From positions 69,295,367 through 69,359,366 of the forward strand of contig CM037596.1 in the NCBI GenBank assembly GCA_021018995.1: a DNA stretch of 64,000 bases. The letters are read 5' to 3'. Below, in pieces: positions 54,641 to 64,000 of the stretch. A program made the position numbers and the translations under genes. The notes beneath the pieces were generated by a model. It was given only the letters and a program-made list of their open reading frames with translations, was not told the DNA's origin and searched no databases. How positions within the stretch are numbered: the stretch's first letter is position 1; the number at the start of each line of letters is the position of its first letter. This DNA is from Chloranthus sessilifolius. Taxonomy: Eukaryota; Streptophyta; Magnoliopsida; Chloranthales; Chloranthaceae.

Positions 54641-55800
54641 AGAACCGCCGGATGTATCCAGCATTGATGGGCTCAGGAAGATGATCTCCGTCCATGGTGG
54701 CGAGGTAGATGGTGTATTTCGGTAGCACTTCTCGAATGATGTAAGGTCCTTCCCAGTTCGGCTTGAACTTGCTTCTCGGATCGGCATGGAGGGATGGGAA
54801 GATCTTGTTCACTATAGTGTCCCCTACCTTTAAATCTCAACCGTGGACACGTTTATTGTAAGCGCATGCGATTCACCCCTGATAAATTTGAGTGTGACGC
54901 AAGGCTAGGAGTCTCTTCTCATCCAATAAGTTCAATTGTTCGAAGTGGGATCTCTCTCTCTCTACTCTGGGTAAGCCTGATTCCATGAGAATTCAGAGCG
55001 AGGGTACTTCAACCTTAACTGGGAGGACGGCCTCAGTTCCATACACAAGGGAGAACGGTTTTGCCCTTGTAGTGGTATGGATCAATGTTCTGTAGGCCCA
55101 CAAAGTGAATGGCAGCATTTCGCTCTAATCTCGATAAGTGAGGACCATTTTCTCAAGGATGAGGATGACATTCTTGTTGGCAGCTTCCGCGGCTCCATTA
55201 GTTTGAGGCCGATAAGGTGACAAGCGATGGTGTTTGATCTTGTATTCCCCACAGAAGGCTTGGATACGCTTATTTGCAAAATTTGTACCGTTGTCCGTGA
55301 TGATATCTTTGGGTACTCCAAATCGGCACACAATATTATTCTTGAGAAACTTCTCGACGTGACTGGCCATGATGTTGGCATATGACGCCGCTTCCACCCA
55401 TTTGGTGAAATATTCAATGGCGACGAGAACAAACCGATGCCTGTTCGATGCTTTTGGGTTAATCATTTCGATGACTTCAAGTCCCCAGGTAGCAAATGGC
55501 CAAGGAGTGGTCATGCAGTGTAGATCGATGGTAGGAGCATGTATTAGACTAGAGTGTTCCTGACACTTGTAGCACTTCTAAATATGTTTGCAACAATCTG
55601 GTTCCATAGTGGTCCAAAAGTATCCCTGCCACATAATTTTCTTAGCAAGAATGTGACCGCTGACGTGGGCTCTGCATACTCCTTCATGGATCTCTCTCAT
55701 GATGTTGGTCGCTTCACTCTCTGTAAGGCACCTGAGTAAGATGTTATTGTACTACCGCTTGTAAAGCCATTCCCCACAAATGACATAGCATGCTGCTAGA
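54641..55800 (-). pseudogene. D integrase
   Basis: The zinc-binding N-terminus is seen near 55800-55560 (REIHEGVCRAHVSGH, CYKCQEH). The catalytic core is at 55514-55125 (WGLEVIEMINPKAS, IITDNGTNF, QTNGAAEAANKN; D, D and E residues readable). The C-terminal part, in other frames down to about 54641, has GDTIVNKIF, KPNWEGPYIIREVL and AGYIRRFYS. Stops and frameshifts break it. Sequence and order are those of Tat/Ogre integrases. Confidence 0.82.
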
Positions 55801-55879
55801 CACTGGATGGTTCGTTGGTCTGTCTTGGATGTACCCTCAGGGAAAGTTAGGGTCTCGAGGAAATTCTTGAATCTGAGAA

Positions 55880-56364
55880 CCAAGGTGGCTCATCATCAGG
55901 CTTTATAGGTTCCTCTATCTATAGGCAGACGGTCGGCTCATTCCTCTGCTCGATCATGATTGGCTTCATCTCAGCACCATATGGAATTTCTATCATCGAT
56001 GCCAACGTCGCTAGTGCATTAGCGAAGCGATTCCTTATCCGGGGGACATATGAGAATGTCACATCTTGAAAGTAAGCTATCAGATCCTCGAGGTGCTCAT
56101 GGTAAGGGATCAAATTCTCATCTTTCATCTTCCAATCTCCATTTGTCTATCATATGATAACTGTGAATCGCCAAACACTCGAAGGTGGGTTATATTTAGA
56201 TTAAGAGCCGCCTGCAGACCAGCGGCACAAGCTTCATACTCAGCTATGTTGTTAGTGCAAGGGAAGTTGAACTTGATAGAGATGGGTATGTGGGATCCTT
56301 TTGGTGAGATCAGAATGGCGCCAACTCCCTGACCCTTGGTGTTTATTGCCCCATCAAAGTGCAT
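55880..56364 (-). pseudogene. D second RNase H (Tat-type)
   Basis: Frame 56364-56125 has MHFDGAINTKGQGVGAIL, NIAEYEACAAGLQAALNL and VFGDSQLSYDRQMEIGR, with the D, E and D catalytic residues visible. Frame 56128-55919 continues with YFQDVTFSYVPRIRNRFANALATLA. This is the extra RNase H between the retroviral-type RNase H and integrase that marks the Tat/Ogre lineage. A stop lies between the two pieces. Confidence 0.85.
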
Positions 56365-57720
56365 TACCTATGATTCCTCTGCCTCCTCAGTATGTCTTCC
56401 GTCATGAACAAGTTATCTTCATCTGGGAACTCAGTTCTCAAAGGTTCATAATCTGGCAAAGGGTTGTCGGCAAGATGATCGGCGAGTGCCTACCCCTTAA
56501 TTGACTTCTTAGTGATGTACGTGATGTCGAACTCAGATAATAAAAGCTGCCATCATGCGGTTCGCCCAGTAAGAGCCAGCTTCTCAAATAGGTATTTCAA
56601 TGGGTCCATTCGGGCCAAAAGTAGAACGGCTTGGGATAACAAGTAATGGCGGAGCCTCTAAGTATCTCATATAAGAGCCAGGCATGCTTTCTCCAGATGA
56701 AAATAGCATGTTTCATAATCAGTAAACTTCTTGCTTAGATAGTAAATTGTCTGCTCTCTTCTTCCTGTGTCGTCATGCTGCCCTAAGACACATCCCATCG
56801 AGACTTCCGTCGTGGAGAGATACATCAAGAGTGGTTTCCCTGGCTCAGGTGGTAACAACACAGGTGGGTTAAGGAGGTAGATTTTGATTTTATCAAATGC
56901 TGCCTGACAGTCATTGTTCCATTCAACGGGCAAGTTCATCCTTAGTAGCTTGAAGATCGGCATGTAGATTGGAGTTAGTTGTGCAATGAACTGATTGATA
57001 TATTGTATTCTGCCTAAGAGCCCTTTAACTTCCTTCTCAGTAGACGGTGGCGGCATTTCTGTGATAGCTTTAACTTTGACTGGGTCGACCTCAATCCCTC
57101 TACTGGTGACGATGAATCCTAATAATTTTCTAGATATAGCACCAAAAGTGCACTTCTGTGGATTTAGACGTAACCTGTACTTTCTTAGCCTCTAAAATAG
57201 CTTTTGAAGGTTTACCAAGTGATCGCCTCACTCCGGTGACTTGGCTATCATATCGTCAACATACACCTCAATCTCTCGGTGCATCATGTCATGGAATAGT
57301 GCAATCATAGCTCTCTGGTATGTTGCACCAGCATTCTTCAGCCCAAATGGCATGACCCGATAGTAAAAGGTTCCCTAGGGGGGAATGAACGCTGTCTTCT
57401 CATGATCAACCTCTGCCATCTTTATCTTATTGTATCCCAAAAATCCATCCATGAAGGAGAGCATCCCGTGCCTAGCAGTGTTATCGACCAAGATGTCGAT
57501 GTGTGGCAATGGGAAATCATCTTTTGGGCTCGCTCTGTTCAAATTAAGGAAATCGATGCACATGCGAACCTTTCCATCCTTCTTTGGCACAGGCACAATA
57601 TTGGCCAGCTACTGCGGGTATTTGGATACCATGAGAAACCCTACATCATACTGCTTGATGACCTTATCTTTGACTTTCAGCATCCATTCGGGTTAGACAT
57701 GTCTCAGCTTTTGCTTGACT
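56365..57720 (-). pseudogene. D reverse transcriptase and first RNase H
   Basis: Frame 57596-57375 begins RT (MPVPKKDGKVRMCIDFLNLN, MDGFLGYNKIKM) and ends with a TAG that replaces a Trp. The next part (YRVMPFGLKNAGATYQRAM, catalytic box VYVDDMIAKS) lies downstream with further stops. Frame 57056-56667 holds the connection (LLGRIQYINQFIAQL) and the first RNase H (LLMYLSTTEVSMGCVLGQ, where the usual catalytic Asp of YLS appears lost). It is heavily damaged compared with A and B, as fits its older place in the nest. Confidence 0.82.
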
Positions 57721-58860
57721 GACTTCATATCAGGGTAGAGAGGCAACTCATGCTCAACCAAGTCAATATCCAAACTAGGCATGTCCTCGTAGGACCAGGC
57801 AAAAACATCTTGGTATGACCGAAGGAATTCAATCATGTTTTTTTTTTCTTCAGGAGACGGTAACAATCTGATCTTGGTTATTCTGGGAATCTCCTCAGTC
57901 CCTATATTGATAACCTCTGTCTCTTCGACAATGGGGGTAGGGCCATGGTCAAAGTCGGCAAACTGATCAAGGAGCTCATTGGGGAGCTCCTCCAAAGGAC
58001 TATCCTCATCCAGACTCGTAACTCCTACCTCTTCTTGTATTTCTACAGGAATGGGGTCAATTTTATGTGGGACGGGTATTTCGATTAAGGCATCTTTTTG
58101 TGTGATTTTATCCAGAATCTTAAAAGACAATATTTTTGGATTTTGTATTTTTTCTGTAGTTTTGGAATTTTATATTTTTTCAATGTTTTTGAGATTTTTG
58201 TTTTCTTTAATGTTTTTGAGATTTTGTATTTCTTCGGAGGCGAACCCTTGGCAGTGCGAGTCTGTGTATATACAAGGTATTGCCTGCCAAGGACTTATCT
58301 CACTTTTTATAGGCTATTTTTTTTTTAGGAAACAGGTGCCAAACTTTAGGCCGCTCCCTGCTTCCAGAGTTTGGGGCAAAGATGCCAAGTTGCGTACCTG
58401 AGGTGCCGCTCTTTTACCTGTTTGGATGGAGGGTGTTGATTGATATGGCTCAGTGGACTCAGCCTCCATCATGTTAACCCCCATTTCGTCTGAGATGATA
58501 TCCTCAAACGTTAATACCACTTTGTGGTGATTTACCACAGGGGGCATTTGTTCAGGTACCAGCCGTTGTTCCTCAAAGAGGGACAATGCAGCCAAATCTA
58601 TTTCCAGGCTGGGAAGGGAGATCTGGGGATTGGTGGGATGTATAGGGGCTGTGGGTTTGTGTGGGGTCAAATGGGTTACCCCATTTCGATCGATCTTTAT
58701 GACCTCAACGTTGACAAAGGATTCCCTGATGTGCGGCTTAGGGCGAGGTTTCTCTTCTATGTTGATTCCTCGAGCTCTAGCAGCTGCAGCAACCCTGACT
58801 TTCTCTTTAGCCTCTCGGACCTCTTCCTCTGTGGGCTTGTAACCTAACCCTAATCAGACT
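57693..58860 (-). pseudogene. D linker between protease and RT
   Basis: Frames 58670-58314 and 58130-57693 plus intervening broken sequence. Upstream is an Arg/Ala/Glu-rich helix (codons near 58740-58840: ARARGINIEEKP). Then KPHIRESFVNVEVIKIDR, and further down FAWSYEDMPSLDIDLVEH, the usual start of the Tat RT region. An AT-rich insertion-like run of repeated ATTTTTGAGATTTTTG-type units near 58130-58230 breaks the frame. Confidence 0.65.
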
Positions 58861-58862
58861 TT

Positions 58863-60059
58863 CTACCCCTTGGCAACAACTAGCTCTCTTCTACCTTGTA
58901 GTCTAAGCCCGAGCCCTCTGCCTTTCTGATAGCCCCATTTCTGGAGCATGGCCACCACTGCTTCCATTCCGCCGCAGGTTATAGAAGTGATGTTTCTCGG
59001 GGGTTCTGGGCCTATTGTCGATACCTCATACTCGAAACTATGGAGGTCGGTGTCTTCCTCAGTATGTGGAACATCCATTACTTTAGGATTTTCAATGCTA
59101 TAAGTGGCCTTGTCTTTCTCATCATGCCCTTCACCAATGATGGTGATCACCTTCTGCCCGGATATGAATTTTAGCTTTTGATGGAGGGTAGAAGGTATCA
59201 CCCCGACCTCATGTAACCATGGGCGTCCTATCAATAAGTTCAAAGAAGATTTGATATCCATCACTTGAAAAGGTAGAGAGAAGGTCATGGGCCCAATTAC
59301 TAATTCCATATCAACCTCGTCCATTATTTCTCTTCTTGTATTATCAAATCCCTGAGCGCTTCCTTGTCGGCCTTAGCATACAGGGGTCCACGCCGATCTT
59401 GGTGGCAGTCCTCAACGGGCACACCTTCAGAGCCAACCCATTATCAATTAGAACCAAGGGAATTATCATGTTCCCGGATTCGACAGTAATGTTGAGGGAT
59501 TTAGCATGACTGTTTCCCTCCTTCGACAGATCCGCATCCGAAAATGAAATGGCATAAGGTGCCATTACCTGTCCGATTATTTGCTTGACCTCGTTTGGGC
59601 TCACCTGTTGGGACACATGCACATTCTTTAATGCCCCCATTAATGCTTGAAAATGGAGTGGGGATGTCATCAACAAATCCCATACAGTTATATGGGTAGG
59701 CATTCTTCTCAACTGAGTCTCCAGTATATGTTCTCGTCTCATCTTCTCGAAGGGGTTCACTGCGCTGTCTTTCTTTTCTTCTGGTTGGGTTTGTGCTGCT
59801 GTTGTTGTTGCCTCGAGCTGTTTTGAGATTCTTCCAGATATGATAACTAAGTCCACTGCCCCCTCCCTGTTGCTGCTGCCGGCATTAGCAATGGTTTGCT
59901 CAAAGCTCAACGGGACTTGATGTGGATCATAGGTTGGTCCTGAGAGCTGGAAAGGTATGGCTACCGATATCTAAAGTGCATGTACCGATGGCTCTAGGAT
60001 GATAGGTAAGACCTGGCTCACCTCAGTGACGGATGGGTGGATGGAAAAATTGGGCCAGG
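58863..60059 (-). pseudogene. D protease and G-patch-like segment
   Basis: From 60059 downward: the end of the gag-protease linker (GPTYDPHQVP), then frame 59910-59344 with LRRMPTHITVWDLLMTSP and the protease loop VLIDNGLALKVCPL. The usual Ser after DNG is Leu, so the site is altered. Frame 59324-58863 follows after a frameshift, with LLIGRPWLHEVGVIPSTLHQ and a G-patch-like segment MLQKWGYQKGRGLGLRLQGR. This order is diagnostic of Tat/Ogre pols. E inserted upstream at 60060. Confidence 0.8.
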
Positions 60060-62594
60060 TGTTGGCGGACTTCTGAGTGTGTGCTTACTTTGATGGTTGG
60101 TGATGAAAGTCATTTAAAAATTAAAGAAAGAGTAAAACAGGGGATGGAATCAGCACGACTAAGAAATCCTAGACCTGCAAGATACAGGGTCCATTGTAGC
60201 AAGTTTTGATAAGTAAGAGTTTGTCCCACAGGGAAAGGTGATCTACAGCTCCAAAGGAGCCATCTCTAGTAGTCCCTCCAGATCTGACTACAGATCTGGC
60301 AGTCCTAAAAGGAAGGGAGTTTAAGGTCACTTATTCTAAGTATTCTAATGTCTAAACTACAGAAAAGGTTGAGAGGATGGATAGAGTGTAGAAAATAAAT
60401 ATAAAAGGGTGAGAAGTATGTTATTGAGCCCAGATAAGAGGAGTTTTGTAACTCAGATTCAGATCTGATGCTATAGAAATCTTGTCCAGTGGCTACATTA
60501 TCACCACTGAGGAGAAAGGATCCAACCCATCACTCTGCCATGATTCCTCCCTTAAGGCTATAACCTGCCCACTCAAATGGTCACAGATTATCTCATAGGC
60601 AAACCACTATCCAGGGATGGGTCAAAACATAATTAGTAAATCATTGCAGGCACTATTTTATCCAGGCTACCAGCTCAAGAATCCATAGGGAACCTCAACC
60701 TCTAAAGCTCTATATGTGGGGCTAAGGCTGTATAGGATCATGATAGCCCAGACACATAGAACCAGCAAGAGATTGAGTACAACCTTCGATCTAGCTGTCC
60801 ATTGCTTAAGTGAGGCTACAATGGTCGAGTCACCAGCCTACAATCTCTATAACCAGATCAGATCCAACATCTGATGGCGGATCTATACAAATATAGGGGA
60901 GTCTGCCTCTGTACAATCTCCCACCAGGCTTCTACAAGCTCAGGTGTAAAGAAGAAGGATCCATCTTGGATCGGTGGATTAGAATCACCCTAAGGCTATA
61001 ATCTGTCCACTTAAATGGTTACAGACTATCCCAGAGGTTATCCTCCTCACGGAGCCCAAGACAAAACAAGAATATCGCTGCTACCACCATGGTCACAAGG
61101 CTACCAGCTCAAGCTCCCATGGGGATTTCAGATCTAGTGGGTCCCGTGGTGGGGCTAAGGCTGTATAGGACCATGATAGCCCAAACACACAGGTCACTTG
61201 GATCTGAGTGGCCCATAGAATCAGTCCTCAATTGCCTTGAAACACAGCCAAAGCAATGGCGGATCACAAGGCAGCAGCCTTGCACAGAGCATCTCACACA
61301 CAAACACAAATCCCACAAAGTACAGATCCTATTACAGAACTTCCATTAATCTAGTTCAAAATACATACAAAGACATAGCCAGCAAGTGCTGGACTATGGA
61401 GAGAAGGAAAAAGAAAAAGAAAACTACTTACAACTACAAAAAGAAAAACTAAACGATCTCAGATCTGGCCTCCCATAAATGAGATGGGTTCCTAGCTATT
61501 CCAGGATGTAGAAAGAAAAGAAAGTCTAAGCTCCCCAAACCTAAGCTAAGTGTGGGTATTTTTAGTAGTGGTGTGGTGGCGCATTAAGGTTAGGAAACCC
61601 TAATTTTAATGATGCCACGTGGCCGAATAGTGATCCTTCGATGCCTTGGGGTGCGTGCACAGAGATTTGAGTGTGGGAGTGTGTGCGCTAATCGCTGGAA
61701 ATTCCCAGAAAGTCCTCAGCTGAAGAGATGGAAGTTTGAGGTTCAGAGCTTCGCTAGGTAGCCATTATTTCCCAGACTTGTCGCGTGGTAGCTTTTGTTC
61801 TTCGCTAGAATGATTTGAAATTGAAGCTTCCGCCTTCGCGAGGTTGGCTTGGTTTGCTCTTCAAGCAGTCACGAGGTTGAGTGGACATCAGAGCCTCAGA
61901 TGTCGCGAGGTTGGAGCTTAAGCAGTCGTGAGGTTGATCTTCGCGAGGATAGATTTGAATAGCGTGAGAACTTCGCGAGCACTTATCCTCACTGGACTTC
62001 GCGAGTTACCTCACGAGGCTTTGATGAGCTCTGAACTGCACAAGGTTCCATGTCTTAACTGATCTTTGTGAGGGTGGCTTTGCCTTCGCCAGGAGGCTTT
62101 CTTCTTGAATGGCGCGAGAACTGCGTGAGGAGTTCTCTTTTGACAATTGTATCCCGCGACGACTGCACGATAGCTGCGCGAGGAGTCTTCTGAAGCTCTC
62201 TCTTCTCAGCTGTTCTTAGCAAACTGCGCACGGTTGAGAGAAGTCTGCTTTGAACTGCGCGAGACTGCGCGAGGTGTTCTATTCTTGAGCTTGGCGAGAG
62301 CTGCGTGAGTTTATGTTTCTGAGGCTCTTCAGTCAATCATCTGCGCAAGAAGTTATTGTAGAGTCTTGGGAAGCTCAGCTGGACTGCGCGAGACTCATTT
62401 TCAGGTCTGGATTCAGACTTCATCCTTCTGAGGGACTTCTGGTGTCAAAATAGGCTTTTTAGCTGGATTCCTGGTCTTATTTCACTGCTGGGTACTACCT
62501 ACATAAAACACTTAACAAGGACTTATTAGTTGGCTATGGGTCTAATCAAAGGTTAAGTTAAGGGGTGAAAAGTGATACTTTTCAGGTCTTAACA
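60060..62594 (-). mobile_element. E 3' LTR (B-like)
   Basis: 2535 bp, TGTTAAGACC...CCAACA on the minus strand. It differs from B by many small changes but has all the same blocks: hairpin blocks near 60552-60598 and 60991-61036, a single copy of the unit duplicated in B, and a CGCGAG array at 61755-62395. The TATA region near 61560 is degraded (GTATTTTTAG on plus). Confidence 0.9.
61755..62395 (-). repeat. E LTR motif array (CGCGAG type)
   Basis: Many CGCGAG, GCGCGAG and TCGCGAGG motifs, the same variant as in B, plus decayed TCACGAG and TCGTGAG forms that fit CpG loss by deamination. Confidence 0.8.
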
Positions 62595-62608
62595 CACCCC
62601 CAAACCTA
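62595..62608 (-). promoter_or_regulatory. E polypurine tract
   Basis: TTAGGTTTGGGGGTG on the minus strand, directly before the LTR start. Confidence 0.85.
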
Positions 62609-64000
62609 ATCTTTTCTAGTCCCTTAGCAAAGCTACATTAAATCTACTATAAAAATTAAAGGCCACTTTCGTAGGGAGCACGGATACATTTAGCATATGT
62701 ACCAAGCCTTTTAAACGCCTAGGTGATCCCTAGTGGAGGAGTGAATTCTCTTGAGGGTTTTCAGTGAAGCCGCCCACAAACTTCTTCAATGAAACAGTTA
62801 ACAAAAGTGCAATATCATCCAGTGAGCAGTCAAGGGGCAGACTTAGTTTACTCTTGCATCATTAAGCATAAAAGAAATTTAATTCATTGGTTGCACAGTA
62901 ACTTAAACAGCATAAACTCTTCATGATTGCACAACATTTCCAATTACTTTACAATCACAGAAAAGTGCACTAGTGTGTGCCAACACTGAGCTTATCCTTA
63001 GGTCAAAAATTAGGTTAAGGTCATACATAATGCATTCAAGTTCAGCCCCAAAAACTTTGTAGGGCATAATCTCATAAGGGTTTTGTTGAGGGGTTCATTC
63101 TCTCACAGGCTCAAGAGCAGTTACATCCCCTAAATGGGTCTGTAAGCATGAGCATAGGCAGAGTTCTTAAGTACTGACATCATTGGCAGTTCCTCACCAT
63201 AGATTGGATAACTCTTTATCTTCACATGACAGCTCACTCAACTTTTGGATCACAAGGGCTTTTAACTGGGCTGTAATGTGGCTTATGGAGTGGGGTTGAA
63301 AGAATGGAGGGTTGAGAAGGGGTTCAAATTTGAGAAATCAATAGGTGACAGAGGTGATTCATGACTTCACCTTCTTGAATTCAGCTCCTTTCATCTTCTT
63401 TGAGATTTTCAGATTTGAAGTGTCAGTTTCTCTTCTTGATTTTAATTTTCCAATGAAAGTTCCTCTTGACTCCTCCCTTTCTTCTCTTCATTGTTATTTT
63501 TGTTTCCTTCTTGTGGAAATTTCTGATTTTTTTATTTTTTTATTTTTACTTTTCAAAAATGTCACCATGCTCCCAATTATCATACTGCCAGATTTGAGGT
63601 ATTTCTTTTCCATTGACCTACTGTTGACCATAGCTAGTCCATCTTCAACTTTTTCTCCTTTACCTTTTGAATTCTCAGAGTGAGGGTAGGCTGAAGCAGG
63701 TTCATAGGTTCAGGTTCAAGTACTCAGGTGTATTTTAAAGAAATTTAGGATTTAAAGCTCAAAAGGGGTATGGACAAGGGCAGTTACTTAAGGGTTGGTC
63801 TTATTAGGCTCAAACTGTCCAAGAGAAGGCCTTGATCCTTTCCTCAGTCTCATGAGTACTGTCAGTTGTTTCAACTTGGATTTACTAACTTCTAGTGAGC
63901 ACAGTGACTCAGTCAGTCTTTAAAACAAGAAGGGATTGCCTTGGTTACTCCTCAAAAGATGGAAAGATTTTTTATATAGGCCCAATTCTCACTGGTTATG
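62609..64000 (-). other. E 3' noncoding region
   Basis: No gene. It matches B 18552-19960 in order, including the T-rich run near 63520-63555. The conserved block is at 62661-62784. Confidence 0.75.
62661..62784 (-). other. E copy of the conserved block beside the polypurine tract
   Basis: Same block as in A, B and C; the core GGTGATCCCTAGTGGAGG on the plus strand is intact, with one change in the adjacent AACGCCTAGG. Confidence 0.7.

Larger units (their letters stand above)
52139..60059 (-). mobile_element. D: Tat/Ogre-like element, pol part
   Basis: This continues D after the C insertion: 3' noncoding region, integrase, second RNase H, RNase H/RT, linker, G-patch-like segment and protease. 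E interrupts it at 60059/60060 before gag. The G-patch-like segment and archaeal-type second RNase H identify the Tat/Ogre lineage. Confidence 0.85.
60060..64000 (-). mobile_element. E: B-like Athila element, 3' part, runs off the window
   Basis: The 3' LTR (60060-62594), polypurine tract and 3' noncoding region match B in order. It is inserted in D at 60059/60060; the left target copy is CCAGG (60055-60059), and its partner lies outside. No coding part is within the window. Confidence 0.88.

Noticed and set aside
59911..60059. D gag
   Set aside because: Only the end of the gag-protease linker is present before E; no gag domain lies in the window.

Overview
The window is nuclear DNA from a plant, almost certainly a flowering plant. 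It contains no recognisable host gene, tRNA, rRNA or CRISPR array. It is a cemetery of nested LTR retrotransposons of the Ty3/gypsy type, from two sister lineages. Athila-like elements are recognised by a tRNA-Asp-type primer site (TGGCGCCG...), an FMDD reverse transcriptase box and an extra ORF (ORF3) after integrase. Tat/Ogre-like elements are recognised by an LTR starting TGTAGACACC, a YVDD reverse transcriptase box, a second RNase H and a G-patch-like segment behind the protease. I letter the elements A to I. Species cannot be told from the sequence.

Layout. The core is a four-level nest. A (25409-39756, + strand, Athila, TSD GCAAC) sits in the gag-pol of B (16038-43836, - strand, Athila, TSD GGAGG). 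B sits in ORF3 of C (11675-52138, - strand, Athila, TSD CTTCT/CTTAT). C sits in the 3' noncoding region of D (9672-11674 plus 52139-60059, - strand, Tat). D is also interrupted at 60060 by E (60060 to the window end, - strand, B-like Athila). Left of D lie an unassigned 650 bp (9019-9671), a long Athila-type LTR I (about 5927-9018, + strand), a damaged Athila element H (2466-5926, - strand), a Tat LTR G (965-2465) and a partial Athila LTR F (1-964) inserted in G.

Coding capacity. Every gag, protease, RT/RNase H, integrase and ORF3 reading frame carries stops or frameshifts, so none of the elements can be autonomous now. C has lost RT, RNase H and most of integrase but keeps gag, protease and ORF3. 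B encodes only an 82-residue ORF where its relatives have ORF3.

Most interesting signal. Each Athila LTR carries, upstream of its TATA box, an irregular array of a short CpG-bearing motif. The frame of the motif is shared (RAAC[C/T]T then NTCGA or NGCGA), but the variant is family specific: TTCGAAAAG in A, CGCGAG in B/E/H, ATCGAAA or TTCGATAGG in C, GTCGACC in I. In A, B and C the same family's variant recurs in the spacer just upstream of ORF3. Tat LTRs do something parallel: at the same distance from the TATA box G has four palindromes TGGGCGTATATA-n-TATATACGCCCA and D has five palindromes TGGCGCAACTA-n-TAGTTGCGCCA. This looks like cis sites coevolving with a trans factor, perhaps ORF3, whose product looks nuclear (basic, NLS-like, no membrane segment) rather than like an envelope. 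Other shared noncoding signals are a duplicated polypurine tract, a roughly 125-bp block beside the 3' LTR, and a duplicated hairpin block downstream of the LTR TATA box.
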